Shown here piece by piece: positions 26,013 through 35,907 of a stretch of DNA of 64,000 nucleotides (within the stretch, counting starts at the first letter, position 1; every line of letters begins with the position of its first letter). Origin of the DNA: Streptomyces cellulosae (lineage in GTDB: Bacteria > Actinomycetota > Actinomycetes > Streptomycetales > Streptomycetaceae). The notes below the pieces were generated by a model. That model had not been told where the DNA came from. It saw only the letters and a program-made list of their open reading frames with translations, and ran no database searches. The position numbers were made by a program, and so were the translations under genes. Location: positions 1-64,000 of the forward strand of contig NZ_JOEV01000045.1 in assembly GCF_000721105.1 (NCBI RefSeq), given 5' to 3'.

Positions 26013-28250
26013 CTAGGCGATGTTGTTGAACTTGGTGCCCTCGCCCGCGTAGAGGTTGGTCGTCAGCCGGCTGAACGGGGCCGTCGTCGAGCCGGTCGAG
26101 CGGTAGACGTACGTGCCGTTCGGGCCGTAGGCGATCAGGTCGGGGCGGCCGTCGGCGGTGACGTCGCCCGCGCCGACGAGGTGGGAGAAGGATTTCCAGC
26201 CGGAACCGATCCTGACGCGGGCGGTGAACTTGCCCGTGCCGTTGCCCTGGTACAGCCACAGGACGCCCGAGGCGTCGCGGGCGACGAGGTCGCCGGCGGC
26301 GGTGCCCGCGATGTTGCCGACGGCGGTGATCTGGTTGTAGATCTGCCAGCCGGTGGCGACCTTGACGCGGGTGGCGAAGGGGGCGGACGAGCGGCCGGTG
26401 CCCTTGTAGAGCCACAGGACTCCGGAGGCGTCGGTGGCGAGGAGGTCGGACCGGCCGTCTCCGGTGAGGTCGCTGCCACCGGTGATCTTCTTGTAGATCT
26501 GCCAGCCGGTGCCGGCCTTGACGCGGGTAGCGAAGGTGCCGTCGCCCTTGCCCTGGTACAGCCACAGGACGCCCGAGGTGTCGCGGGCGACGAGGTCGCC
26601 CGTCGAGGTGCCGGCGAGGTTCCCCGCGGCCTCGATCTGGTTGTAGACCTGCCAACCGGTACCCATCTTCGTCCGCTTGGCCGTGGTCACCTGGCTGCCC
26701 GACGGCCAGTCGAAGAGGTCGTTCCGCCACAGCGCACCCGAGGCGTCCCGCGCGAGGACGTCCGTCGAGCCGTTGTCGGTGAAGTCGTGCGGGTTGGCCC
26801 GGCGCGAGATCTGCAAGCTCCCCCGGGCCGTCGCCGGGGCGCCGACGCCGTCGGTCGGGGTGGCGGTGATCTGCCACGTGTAGGCGCCGTTCGGGGCGCT
26901 GATGCCCTCCAGGACGCCGTTCCAGCCGAAGGCGAAACGGCTGTCGGAGACCGGCTGGGACAGGCGTGTGGTGAGCTTCTTGCCGGTGGCCGTGTGCGTG
27001 AGCGTGAGGTCCACGGTGGCGTTCGCGCGGGACAGGGTCCATTCCATCGGGACCGTGGTGCCCGGCTTCTCCAGGCTCACCGCGGTGGGGACCTTCGACG
27101 CGGTCACCTCGACGGCCTTGAGCCGGCCGGTGTCCGCCACGAGCGTGGCGCTCGGGAGGCCGTCGTTCCCCTCCCAGATCCGGAACAGCCCGTCGGTGTC
27201 GGCCGTGGCGCCGCGCACGAGCAGGCCGCCGTCCGGCGCGTGGGCCACGCTGGAGAAGTGCTCCAGGAGTTTGTACGGCGCGGCGGCGGAGTCGGTGACG
27301 CTCCGGGCGTACAGCGGGCTCGGCGCCCCGTCGGCCACCGCCTTGCCCGGGACCCCGTAGAGCAGCGTGTCCCTGGTGATACCGGCGATGACGGCGCCGC
27401 TCATGGAGGCGTCCATGGCGAACCTCTTGTGGACGTACGTCCCGTCCACGACGAGTTCGGTGACCCCGCCCCGGTACTCGACCGACGCCTCGTAGTCGGC
27501 GGTGTAGGCGCCCGTCGAGGCCTGGGTCCACGGGGCGGTGTTCTCCCTGCTGCCCGACTCGATCACCGCGTCGCTGTTGACGGTCGTGCGCGTCTTCCAG
27601 TACTCGGTCCGGCTCGTCGAGCCCGAGGAGACCCGGTTGCTGCTCAGGACGAGCAGGACGTCGCTCGTGGAGGCGACGACCTTGAAGTCCGTGCTGTAGG
27701 AGTTGGACGAGCGCTTCGTCTTCTTGGCGACCCCGTCGGCCTGGGAGAGCTGCCACAGCTCCTGGTAGCTCCCGCTGCCTGTCGGAACCTTCACGAAAAG
27801 GTTGTCGCCGACCACGCCGACGAGCTGCGCGCCGGGCTTGAACTCGGACGCGAGGTCGTAGGAAGCGGACCAGGTGGCGCCTTCCCTCATGTCCCGCAGG
27901 AAGACCATGCTGCCGCCATCGCTGGTCACGACGATGTCGGAGGCGCTGTCGTGGCCCACGGTGCCGGTGCTGACCGGCAGCACCGAGCCGTCGGCGTACT
28001 TGTGCCACTCCAGAACCTTGTTGCCGGAGCCGTCCGTCCGGGAGGTGAGGTATCCGGTGTCGCCGGTGCTGACGATGTCGGCATCGAGGGGCAGGTTCGC
28101 CTCGCCGGTGGTGGCGGCGGTGGCCCCGGTCATGGCGGCGGGAGCGGCCACGGCCCCCGGCGAGGCCAGGACGCCGGCACCGACCGTCACGGCGAGAACG
28201 GCGGCGACGGAGGCGCCGAGACGGCGTCGGGTGGTGCGTGTGGAAGCCAA
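26013..28250 (-). CDS. Secreted FG-GAP/VCBS-repeat protein
   Basis: 745 residues. TTG start 28250 with AAGGA 5 nt upstream; a signal peptide ends near ASPGAVAAPA. The first 450 residues are a beta-rich domain of unknown type. From about 515 there are four FG-GAP-like repeats with the pattern D-x-NGSTDVLARD / DLTGDGRSDLLATD and GVLWLYQG, each 50-65 residues. These calcium-binding propeller repeats occur in exported actinobacterial proteins and often bind carbohydrate or mediate adhesion. No catalytic domain is visible. It is transcribed divergently from the rhamnosidase, sharing a 352-bp promoter with two palindromes. Confidence 0.82.
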   Translation of the reverse strand: MASTRTTRRRLGASVAAVLAVTVGAGVLASPGAVAAPAAMTGATAATTGEANLPLDADIVSTGDTGYLTSRTDGSGNKVLEWHKYADGSVLPVSTGTVGHDSASDIVVTSDGGSMVFLRDMREGATWSASYDLASEFKPGAQLVGVVGDNLFVKVPTGSGSYQELWQLSQADGVAKKTKRSSNSYSTDFKVVASTSDVLLVLSSNRVSSGSTSRTEYWKTRTTVNSDAVIESGSRENTAPWTQASTGAYTADYEASVEYRGGVTELVVDGTYVHKRFAMDASMSGAVIAGITRDTLLYGVPGKAVADGAPSPLYARSVTDSAAAPYKLLEHFSSVAHAPDGGLLVRGATADTDGLFRIWEGNDGLPSATLVADTGRLKAVEVTASKVPTAVSLEKPGTTVPMEWTLSRANATVDLTLTHTATGKKLTTRLSQPVSDSRFAFGWNGVLEGISAPNGAYTWQITATPTDGVGAPATARGSLQISRRANPHDFTDNGSTDVLARDASGALWRNDLFDWPSGSQVTTAKRTKMGTGWQVYNQIEAAGNLAGTSTGDLVARDTSGVLWLYQGKGDGTFATRVKAGTGWQIYKKITGGSDLTGDGRSDLLATDASGVLWLYKGTGRSSAPFATRVKVATGWQIYNQITAVGNIAGTAAGDLVARDASGVLWLYQGNGTGKFTARVRIGSGWKSFSHLVGAGDVTADGRPDLIAYGPNGTYVYRSTGSTTAPFSRLTTNLYAGEGTKFNNIA

Positions 28251-28602
28251 GGAAGTCCTTCCCTATGAGCGGAGCTGAACGCACGTCCGTGCGTACCGCT
28301 CGGTCGGACCTGCGAAAAGGGAAGGTGGTTGTACGAGTTGCTCTTGTTTCTCCGAGACAGGTCCCAGGACACCGTGGGACGGGCTGCCCGCCGTCGAGTG
28401 CGACTCATGACGAGGTTCGATTGAAACCGTTCAATCGCCCTCGGCTCCCCTGCGCACGCCGACCCGGCCGGGGGCGATCGCCAACGGGCGTGCCACGAAA
28501 TGGACTGCACGACGATTGACCACCGCCCCGCTCGGCTCTTACGTTACCCACGCCTCTCAGTTCTGAATCGATTCATCCATTCTGTGTGAGTGAGGAGTCG
28601 TA
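28251..28602. promoter_or_regulatory. Divergent promoter region with two palindromes
   Basis: Gap between the FG-GAP gene (-) and the rhamnosidase gene (+). It holds CGATTGAA-N4-TTCAATCG (28418-28437) and the perfect palindrome TGAATCGATTCA (28564-28575), both shaped like LacI-family operators. The second is only 27 bp before the rhamnosidase start. No regulator gene is adjacent. Confidence 0.6.
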
Positions 28603-31600
28603 GTGATCAGCAGGAGGAACATTCTCGCGGGCGCAACCGCCACGGTCGTGGCGGCAACCGCCGGCTCCGTACCGGCGGCAGCCGCGCCGGCGTCAGGACA
28701 GGTTCCGGCGCGGACGCGGGGCAGCGGGCTGCGTGTCGCGGCGCCGACGGTGGAGTACGTCCAGCACCCCCTGGGCCTCGACGCGCAACGCCCCCGGCTG
28801 TCCTGGCCGTTGGTCTCCGAGCAGGTGGGCGTGCGTCAGAGCGCCTACCAGGTCCGGGTGGCGACGAGCCCCTCGGGTCTCACCCGCCCGGACGTCTGGG
28901 ACAGCGGGAAGGTCATGTCCGGCGAGTCCGTCCTCGTGCCGTACGGAGGCCCCGCGCTCGAGCCCCGGAAGCGCTACCACTGGTCCGTGCGCGTGTGGGA
29001 CGGCGACGGGCACGTCTCCGGCTGGAGCGCGCCCTCATGGTGGGAGACCGGGCTCATGGAGGCCGGGCGGTGGACCGCCGACTGGATCTCGGCACCCGCC
29101 GGCCTCACGGACGCTCCGTCCTTCGAGGGCGGTTCCTGGATCTGGTTCCCCGAGGGTGATCCGACGAGCAGCGTTCCGGCGGCCACGCGCTGGTTCCGCG
29201 CCACCGCCGAACTGCCCGACGGGATCACCTCGGCGACGCTCGCCCTCACCGCGGACAACGTGTACGCCGTCTCCGTGAACGGCGTCGAGGTGGCCCGCAC
29301 CGATCTCGAGACGGACAACGACGGCTGGCGCCGCCCGGCCGTGATCGACGTACTGGACCGGGTACGGGCCGGTGACAACGTTATCGCCGTCTCCGCCACC
29401 AACGCGACCGAGGGCCCGGCCGGGCTCATCGCCGCCCTCGTTGTCCGTACCGCCTCCGGTGAGCGCAAGGTGGTCACCGACGCCTCCTGGAAGGCCACGG
29501 ACGAGGAACCCCCGGCCGGCTGGCGGGAGTCGGGCTTCGACGACGGTGGCTGGCCGGCGGCCAGAGTGGCGGCCGCCTGGGGCGGCGGGCCGTGGGGAAG
29601 GGTCGTCCCGGTGTCGTACGCCGTCACCCAGCTGCGGCACGAATTCCGGCTCCCGCGCAGGAAGGTGTCCCGCGCGCGCCTGTACGCCACGGCGCTCGGC
29701 CTGTACGAGGCCCATCTCAACGGCAGCCGCGTGGGCCGCGACGAGCTCGCTCCCGGATGGACGGACTACCGCACGCGCGTCCAGTACCAGACGTACGACG
29801 TCACCACGCTCCTGCGGCCCGGCGCCAACGCCATCGGGGCGTACCTGGCACCCGGCTGGTACGCGGGCAACGTCGGCATGTTCGGGCCCGGTCAGTATGG
29901 TCAACGCCCGGCGTTGCTCGCCCAGTTGGAGGTGGAGTACGCGGACGGGACGAGCGAGCGCATCACGTCGGGAACCGACTGGCGGGCCGCCGCCGGGCCG
30001 ATCGTCGCCGCCGACCTCCTGAACGGCGAGACGTACGACGCGCGCAAGGAGACCCCCGGCTGGACCTCACCCGGCTTCGACGACGGGAGCTGGCTCGGCG
30101 TACGCGGTGCCGGCGACGTCGGTCCCGACCTGATCGTCGCGCAGGTGGACGGCCCGGTGCGCGTGGAGCGGGAGCTGACCCCGAAGAAGGTGACCCAACC
30201 CAAGCCCGGCGTCCACGTGTTCGACCTGGGGCAGAACATGGTCGGCTCGGTACGGCTGCGGGTGTCGGGCGACGCCGGAACGACCGTCCGGCTCAGGCAC
30301 GCCGAGGTGCTCAACCCCGACGGCACGGTCTACACCGCGAACCTGCGCAGCGCGGCGGCGACCGACACGTACACCCTCAAGGGCCGGGGGGAGGAGGTCT
30401 ACGAGCCGCGCTTCACCTTCCACGGGTTCCGCTACGTCGAGGTGACCGGTTTCCCCGGCACCCCCACGGCGAAGGCCGTCACCGGGCGCGTCATGCATAC
30501 GTCCGCCCCCTTCACCCTCGACTTCGAGACCGACGTGCCGATGCTCAACCAGCTGCACCACAACATCACGTGGGGGCAGCGCGGCAACTTCCTCTCCGTG
30601 CCGACCGATACTCCCGCGCGCGACGAGCGCCTGGGATGGACGGGAGACATCAACGTCTTCGCCCCCACCGCCGCCTACACGATGGAGTCGGCCCGCTTCC
30701 TGTCCAAGTGGCTCGTCGACCTGCGGGACTCGCGGACCCCGGCCGGCGCGTTCACGGACGTGGCCCCGGTGGTCGGCACCCTCGGCAACGGCACGGCCGG
30801 CTGGGGCGACGCGGGCGTCACGGTCCCCTGGGCCCTCTACCGGACCTACGGTGACCGCCGGGTCCTCGAGGACGCCTGGCCGTCCGTCCAGGCGTGGCTG
30901 AGATACCTGGAGACGAACAGCGACCGTCTGCTGCGCCCGGCCGAGGGCTACGGCGACTGGCTGAACGTCGAGGACGAGACCCCCAAGGACGTCATCGCCA
31001 CCGCGTACTTCGCGCACAGCGCCGACCTCGCCGCCCGGATGGCCGAGGAGCTCGGCGAGGACGCCGCCCCGTATCGTGATCTCTTCGAACGGATACGGGC
31101 GGCGTTCCGGGACGCCTACGTCACCTCCGGGGGCAGGGTGAAGGGCGATACGCAGACGGCCTATGTCCTGGCGCTGTCGATGAACCTGCTGCCGGACGCC
31201 TCGCGCGAGGCCGCCGCCGACCGGCTCGTGGCGCTGATCGAGGCCAGGGACTGGCACCTGTCGACGGGTTTCCTCGGCACGCCCCGGCTGCTGCCCGTCC
31301 TGACCGACGCCGGGCACACCGACGTCGCCCACCGCCTGCTGCAGCAGCGCTCCTTCCCCAGCTGGGGCTACCAGATCGACAGGGGCGCCACCACGATGTG
31401 GGAACGCTGGGACTCCATCCGGCCCGACGGCACCTTCCAGGACACGGCCATGAACTCCTTCAACCACTACGCCTACGGCTCGGTGGGGGAATGGATGTAC
31501 ACGAACATCGCCGGCATCTCGGCGGGCCGGCCCGGCTACCGCGAGATCGTCATCCGGCCCCGCCCGGGCGGAGCCGTCACCTCCGCCCGCGCCACGTTCA

Positions 31601-31812
31601 CCTCGGTCTACGGCCCCGTCTCCACCCGATGGCTCCAGCGGGGCGGCCGCTTCACCCTGACCTGCGCGGTGCCGCCCAACACGACCGCCGAGGTGTGGAT
31701 CCCCACGTCCGCTCCGAAGGCCGTCACGCACACGCACGGGACGTTCCTGCGCCAGGAGGACGGCTGCGCGGTCTACCAGGTCGGCTCCGGCACACACCGG
31801 TTCACCGCCTGA
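28603..31812 (+). CDS. Alpha-L-rhamnosidase, GH78, Tat-exported
   Basis: 1069 residues, GTG start with GAGGAG upstream. Twin-arginine signal ISRRNILAGA at the N-terminus. Domains in order: Ig-like domain (about 45-150), a CBM67-like rhamnose-binding domain (about 180-335), the Bac_rhamnosid N-terminal domain (RHEFRLPRRKVS ... about 345-500), then the (alpha/alpha)6 barrel from about 640. Core signatures DERLGWTGDINVF (about 673), AGWGDAGVTVPW and GATTMWERWDS (about 928) carry the acidic catalytic residues. The enzyme removes terminal rhamnose from glycans outside the cell. The palindrome TGAATCGATTCA upstream suggests sugar-responsive repression. The domain order matches characterised Streptomyces GH78 enzymes. 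Confidence 0.93.
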   Translation: MISRRNILAGATATVVAATAGSVPAAAAPASGQVPARTRGSGLRVAAPTVEYVQHPLGLDAQRPRLSWPLVSEQVGVRQSAYQVRVATSPSGLTRPDVWDSGKVMSGESVLVPYGGPALEPRKRYHWSVRVWDGDGHVSGWSAPSWWETGLMEAGRWTADWISAPAGLTDAPSFEGGSWIWFPEGDPTSSVPAATRWFRATAELPDGITSATLALTADNVYAVSVNGVEVARTDLETDNDGWRRPAVIDVLDRVRAGDNVIAVSATNATEGPAGLIAALVVRTASGERKVVTDASWKATDEEPPAGWRESGFDDGGWPAARVAAAWGGGPWGRVVPVSYAVTQLRHEFRLPRRKVSRARLYATALGLYEAHLNGSRVGRDELAPGWTDYRTRVQYQTYDVTTLLRPGANAIGAYLAPGWYAGNVGMFGPGQYGQRPALLAQLEVEYADGTSERITSGTDWRAAAGPIVAADLLNGETYDARKETPGWTSPGFDDGSWLGVRGAGDVGPDLIVAQVDGPVRVERELTPKKVTQPKPGVHVFDLGQNMVGSVRLRVSGDAGTTVRLRHAEVLNPDGTVYTANLRSAAATDTYTLKGRGEEVYEPRFTFHGFRYVEVTGFPGTPTAKAVTGRVMHTSAPFTLDFETDVPMLNQLHHNITWGQRGNFLSVPTDTPARDERLGWTGDINVFAPTAAYTMESARFLSKWLVDLRDSRTPAGAFTDVAPVVGTLGNGTAGWGDAGVTVPWALYRTYGDRRVLEDAWPSVQAWLRYLETNSDRLLRPAEGYGDWLNVEDETPKDVIATAYFAHSADLAARMAEELGEDAAPYRDLFERIRAAFRDAYVTSGGRVKGDTQTAYVLALSMNLLPDASREAAADRLVALIEARDWHLSTGFLGTPRLLPVLTDAGHTDVAHRLLQQRSFPSWGYQIDRGATTMWERWDSIRPDGTFQDTAMNSFNHYAYGSVGEWMYTNIAGISAGRPGYREIVIRPRPGGAVTSARATFTSVYGPVSTRWLQRGGRFTLTCAVPPNTTAEVWIPTSAPKAVTHTHGTFLRQEDGCAVYQVGSGTHRFTA

Positions 31813-31826
31813 CGATCGTCCGGATT

Positions 31827-31865
31827 CGCCGCCGGGCAGGGCACCTGTGGGTCCGCCCGGCGGCG
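31827..31865 (+). terminator. Hairpin after the rhamnosidase gene
   Basis: 11-bp stem CGCCGCCGGGC / GCCCGGCGGCG with a 17-nt loop, 15 nt after the stop codon. Confidence 0.6.
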
Positions 31866-31889
31866 GACGCCGCCACCCGTTCCGGCCGG

Positions 31890-32029
31890 TCGCCGATCGG
31901 GCGAACTGGTCGGTGTCGAAGAGTTCGTCGATGTGGCCGCCGAGCTCGGACCAGTGCTGTCCGGAGAGTTCGGCGGCCGCGCGGGCGTCGCCGCCGGCGC
32001 AGACGGCGCGCACCCGCCGCCTCGGCCCG
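31890..32029 (-). pseudogene. Possible GntR/FCD-type regulator remnant
   Basis: Just after the malic enzyme stop the minus strand reads RAVCAGGDARAAAELSGQHW then HIDELFDTDQFA, an amphipathic helix pair like the C-terminal end of FCD-domain GntR regulators (AGD-x-x-AA-x-x-L-x-x-H). No start codon, DNA-binding domain or N-terminal part is present. Decayed remnant; tentative. Confidence 0.3.
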
Positions 32030-33724
32030 TCAGCCGTACTCGGGCTGCCACATGGCGTCCTGGATCTGCTGGATCACGTCGTCGAGGCGGGCCCGGGCCA
32101 CGCCCTCCTCGGCCGCGCGACGGACGACGGCCGCCGCGACCACGGCCGAGGAGGTGCGCAGGTTCTCCACCTCCGGCAGCAGGGCGGCGCCGGGCTCCGA
32201 CAGGTCGGCGAGGCCGGCGACGGCTTCCGCCGCGGCCTGGAGCATGCCGTCGGTGATCCGCTCGGCGCCGGCCACCACGGCGCCCAGCCCGAGGCCGGGG
32301 CACAGGAGGGCGTTGTTGGCCTGGCCGATGACGTACGTGGTGCCGTCCAGCTCCACCGGAGCAACCGGGATGCCGACGGCGACCAGGGCCTTGCCGCCGG
32401 TCCACCGCAGGACGTCCGCCGGCGTGGCCTCGATCTTCTCCGTGGGGTTGGACAGCGGCAGGACGACCGGCCGGTCCACGTCACGGGCCATGGAACGCAC
32501 CACGTCCTCGGTGAAGGCACCGTGCTGGGTGGACGTTCCCACCAGCACGGTCGGGTGCACGTGGTCCACCACACCCTGCAGGTCCGCCGGCCGGTCGTCG
32601 GGCCAGTCGTCGTCGGGGCGCGCGTACGGCTGCTGGTAGTCGCGCAGGTGCTCGGTGGACTGCCGCAGCAGGCCCTGGCGGTCCACGCACCAGATACGGC
32701 GGGTGGCCTCCTCGCGGTCCAGTCCGTCGCGGACCATGGCGTCGCGCAGCTGGTCGGCGATGCCCACGCCCGCCGTCCCGGCGCCGAAGACCACGACCCG
32801 CTGGTCCCGCATCGGCGTGCCGGTGACCCGCACCGCGTTCATCACGCAGGCCAGTGTGATCGCGCCGGTGCCCTGCATGTCGTCGTTGAAGGTGAGGATC
32901 CTCTCGCCGTACCGCTCGAGGATGCGGCGGCTGTTGCCCGGTCCGAAGTCCTCCCAGTGCAGCAGTGCGCGCGGGAACAGCTCGGTGACCGCCTCCACGA
33001 AGGCGGCGACGAACGCGTCGTACGCCTCGCCGCGCACCCTGTTGTGCCGGTTGCCGACGTACAGCGGATCGTTGAGCAGCGCCTGGTTCCCGGTGCCGAC
33101 GTCGAGCATCACCGGAACGGAGCGCCCCGGGTGGATGCCCGCGGCGGCGGTGTAGACGGCCAGCTTGCCGACCGAGATCTGCATGCCGCCGACGCCCCAG
33201 TCGCCGATGCCGAGGAGTTGCTCCGCGTCGGTCGCCACCACCAGGTCGACGTCGTCGGGACCGAGGCCGAGCGCCTGGAAGGCGGGGCGGATGTCCTGGG
33301 GCCGGTCGACGGAGAGATAGACCCCGCGCGGTCGCCGGTATTCGTGGCTGTACCGCTTGATCGCCTCGCCCACGGTCGGGTCGTACACGATCGGCAGCAG
33401 CTCGGTGAGGTGGTCGGTGAGCAGCCGGAAGTAGAGGACCTCGTTGCGGTCGTGGAGCTGCTCCAGGTACACGTTCTTCGCCAGGTCGTCCGGCTGCGCC
33501 CGCAGTTGCTCCCAGGCGCGGCGGGCCTGGAGTTCCGGGGACAGCACCGCGGGCGGCAGCGTTCCGACCAGGCCGTGCCGCTCCCGCTCCTCGTGGGTGA
33601 AGGCGACGCCCTTGTTGCCCAGCGGGTCGGCGAGCAGCGCGCGCCCGCCCGGTTTCCCGCGGCCGGTGTGACTCTTCCCCCTCGCCTGGTGATTGTCCTG
33701 TGCACGGTTTCGGGGCGGGGTCAT
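32030..33724 (-). CDS. NAD-dependent malic enzyme
   Basis: 564 residues from ATG 33724, with AAGGAG 5 nt upstream. Signatures of the large (SfcA/MaeA-type) malic enzymes: DPLGNKGVAFTHEERE, the LLPIVYDPTVGEA block, RPRGVYLSVD, VATDAEQLLGIGDWGVGGMQI, FNDDMQGTGAITLA, the NAD-binding VVFGAGTAGVGIADQL, and LSNPTEKIEATP. The enzyme decarboxylates malate to pyruvate with NAD. Length and motif set are complete. It is divergent from the SDR-led operon across a 198-bp gap. Confidence 0.93.
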   Translation of the reverse strand: MTPPRNRAQDNHQARGKSHTGRGKPGGRALLADPLGNKGVAFTHEERERHGLVGTLPPAVLSPELQARRAWEQLRAQPDDLAKNVYLEQLHDRNEVLYFRLLTDHLTELLPIVYDPTVGEAIKRYSHEYRRPRGVYLSVDRPQDIRPAFQALGLGPDDVDLVVATDAEQLLGIGDWGVGGMQISVGKLAVYTAAAGIHPGRSVPVMLDVGTGNQALLNDPLYVGNRHNRVRGEAYDAFVAAFVEAVTELFPRALLHWEDFGPGNSRRILERYGERILTFNDDMQGTGAITLACVMNAVRVTGTPMRDQRVVVFGAGTAGVGIADQLRDAMVRDGLDREEATRRIWCVDRQGLLRQSTEHLRDYQQPYARPDDDWPDDRPADLQGVVDHVHPTVLVGTSTQHGAFTEDVVRSMARDVDRPVVLPLSNPTEKIEATPADVLRWTGGKALVAVGIPVAPVELDGTTYVIGQANNALLCPGLGLGAVVAGAERITDGMLQAAAEAVAGLADLSEPGAALLPEVENLRTSSAVVAAAVVRRAAEEGVARARLDDVIQQIQDAMWQPEYG

Positions 33725-33922
33725 CGGCTCTCCTTGCGTCGCGCCACTGCCGTAGGGGCTCGTTTCCTGCCGGGCGCGCCGGGTACCCCGGTCGGCACGA
33801 CAGGCGCACCGGCGCCCAAGCCTTTGCCGCTCTTTGGCGTGGCCTTCGTTCGGTACGGCGGCCCTACCGCCTCCCAGCCGGTGCGGTGATCCCCGCGATG
33901 AAAGAAAGAGGGGGATTTCCCC

Positions 33923-34765
33923 ATGCACAACCCCGCCCAGCAGCAACAGCCTCCCGGTACCGAGGCGGACCTGCGGCCCCGGGCCGACCACGGTGAGCAG
34001 AGCTACCGCGGATCGGGCCGACTGGCCGGGAAGGCAGCCGTGATCACCGGTGGTGACAGCGGCATCGGCAAGGCCGTCGCGATCGCCTACGCCCGCGAGG
34101 GCGCCGATGTCCTCCTCTCGCACCTGGACGAGGAGGAGGACGACGCCCGCGACACGGCGCGCTGGGTGGAGGAGGCCGGCCGCAAGGCGGTTCTGGTGCC
34201 CGGTGACCTGAGCGATCCCGCCCACTGCCGGGAGGTGGTGGCGCGGGCCGTCGAGGAGTTCGGCCGCATCGACGTCCTGGTCAGCAACGCGGCGTTCCAG
34301 ATGTTCCGCGAGTCGATCGAGGAGGTCCCGGACGAGGAGTGGGACCACACGCTGGCGACCAACCTCAGCGCCATGTTCCACCTCTGCAAGGCGGCGGTGC
34401 CGCACATGAAGCCGGGGGCATCGGTCATCGCGTCCAGCTCGGTGAACTCCGACACGCCGCCGCCGGGCCTGCTGGCGTACAACGCGACGAAGGCGGGCCT
34501 GGCCAACATGGTCGGCTCGCTGTCCCAGTCGCTCGCCGAGCGGGGCATCCGGGTCAACAGCGTCGCCCCGGGGCCCATCTGGACGCCGCTGATCCCCGCC
34601 ACGATGCCGCCCGAGCAGGTCGAGGACTTCGGCAGCCAGACCCCGCTGGGACGGGCCGGGCAGCCGGCCGAACTCGCCCCCGTGTACGTCATGCTCGCCT
34701 CGGACGAGGCCGCGTACGTCTCGGGTGCGCGCATCGCCGTCACCGGCGGCCAGCCGATCCTCTGA
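33923..34765 (+). CDS. SDR oxidoreductase, YghA-like
   Basis: 280 residues. N-terminal extension of 38 residues before KAAVITGGDSGIGKAVAIAYAREGADV, the NAD(P)-binding site. NAG-like motif LVSNAAFQM, catalytic Ser in IASSSVNSDTPPPG and Tyr-Lys in YNATK. The closing region AYVSGARIAVTGGQPIL is standard. The set resembles the YghA/YhdF-type SDRs that reduce aldehydes or polyols. First gene of a four-gene run (33923-37619) with short spacings. Confidence 0.9.
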   Translation: MHNPAQQQQPPGTEADLRPRADHGEQSYRGSGRLAGKAAVITGGDSGIGKAVAIAYAREGADVLLSHLDEEEDDARDTARWVEEAGRKAVLVPGDLSDPAHCREVVARAVEEFGRIDVLVSNAAFQMFRESIEEVPDEEWDHTLATNLSAMFHLCKAAVPHMKPGASVIASSSVNSDTPPPGLLAYNATKAGLANMVGSLSQSLAERGIRVNSVAPGPIWTPLIPATMPPEQVEDFGSQTPLGRAGQPAELAPVYVMLASDEAAYVSGARIAVTGGQPIL

Positions 34766-34820
34766 CACCCCGTCCCCTGACACCCCGCCAGACAGCACGT
34801 CAGCAGAACCAGGAGCGACC

Positions 34821-35897
34821 GTGGACTGGTACCCCCTGCGGCTGACCACCCCGGTCAAGCAGCACGTCTTCGGCGGCCGGGCTCTCGCCGAACGGCTGGG
34901 CCGTACCGGCCTGCCCGACGGCCCGGTCGCCGAGACCTGGGAGGTCAGCGACGTGGACGGCGAGGGTGCGCGCGTCGCGGACGGCTCGTTGGCCGGCCGG
35001 CCGCTGCGCCGGCTCGTCGAGGACCATCCCGACGAACTCGTGGGACGCGGCTGGCGCGGCCCGCACTTCCCGGTGCTGACCAAGTTCATCGACGGCACCG
35101 GCGCCCTCCCGGTCCATCTGCACGCCGACGACGAGACCGCACGCCGGCTGGAGGGCGAGCCCCACGGCAAGACCGAGGCGTGGCACATCCTCGACGCGGC
35201 CCCGGGAGCCACCGCGCTGGTGGGGGTGAAGGCCGGTGTGGACCGGGACACGCTGCACCGGGCCCTGCTCGCCCAGGACTTCGACGCGGTCATGCGCCGG
35301 CTTCCGGTACGGGCCGGGCAGACCGTCTACGTACCCGGCGGCACCCTGCACAGTTTCGGCCCCGGCACCCTGGTCTACGAGATCGAGCAGACCTCCGACA
35401 TCCAGCAGCACGCCATGCGCCGGCACATGGAGGACGGCTCGGAACTGGACGACGAGGAGTGGCACACCAACCTCGGACGGCTCCTCGACGAGTGGCGTCC
35501 CGGTCCACGCCCCGAGTTCCACTCCGGCCTGAGCGTCCAGGTCGACGACGGAGTCGAGCGCACGGTGCTGTGCGCCGGCCCGTACTTCGCCCTGGAGCGG
35601 TGGCGGGCGGGCAGCACGGCCCCACTGGTGCACGACTTCTCCACCGCACTGGTCGTCAGCAACGCCGGTGCGCCGGTCACCGTTGAGTCCGGTGGCCGGT
35701 TCGAGCGGCTCGGGCGCGCCCGGAGCCTGCTGCTGCCGGCCGCCCTGGGCCGCGTACGGATCCAGGGGCCCGCCGACGTCCTCCTCGGCTACCTGCCCGA
35801 CCTGGAGCAGGACATCCGCACACCACTGCTCGCGGCAGGGCACGGGGCCGCCGCCGTGGCCGCGCTCGGTGAGGGCCTCACCGGCCCCCTCACGTAG
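34821..35897 (+). CDS. Class I mannose-6-phosphate isomerase-like protein
   Basis: 358 residues from GTG 34821, with AGGAG upstream. Resembles the short ManA type (Bacillus-like) cupins: ETWEVSDVDGEG, FPVLTKFIDGTGALPVHLHADDE with the His pair for zinc, KTEAWHILDAAPG with the metal-binding Glu, VYVPGGTLHSFG with a further His, and YEIEQTSDIQQ. These enzymes interconvert mannose-6-P and fructose-6-P. Substrate specificity within the operon is not certain. Only 10 nt separate it from the next gene. Confidence 0.85.
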   Translation: MDWYPLRLTTPVKQHVFGGRALAERLGRTGLPDGPVAETWEVSDVDGEGARVADGSLAGRPLRRLVEDHPDELVGRGWRGPHFPVLTKFIDGTGALPVHLHADDETARRLEGEPHGKTEAWHILDAAPGATALVGVKAGVDRDTLHRALLAQDFDAVMRRLPVRAGQTVYVPGGTLHSFGPGTLVYEIEQTSDIQQHAMRRHMEDGSELDDEEWHTNLGRLLDEWRPGPRPEFHSGLSVQVDDGVERTVLCAGPYFALERWRAGSTAPLVHDFSTALVVSNAGAPVTVESGGRFERLGRARSLLLPAALGRVRIQGPADVLLGYLPDLEQDIRTPLLAAGHGAAAVAALGEGLTGPLT

Positions 35898-35907
35898 AAG
35901 GAGATCC

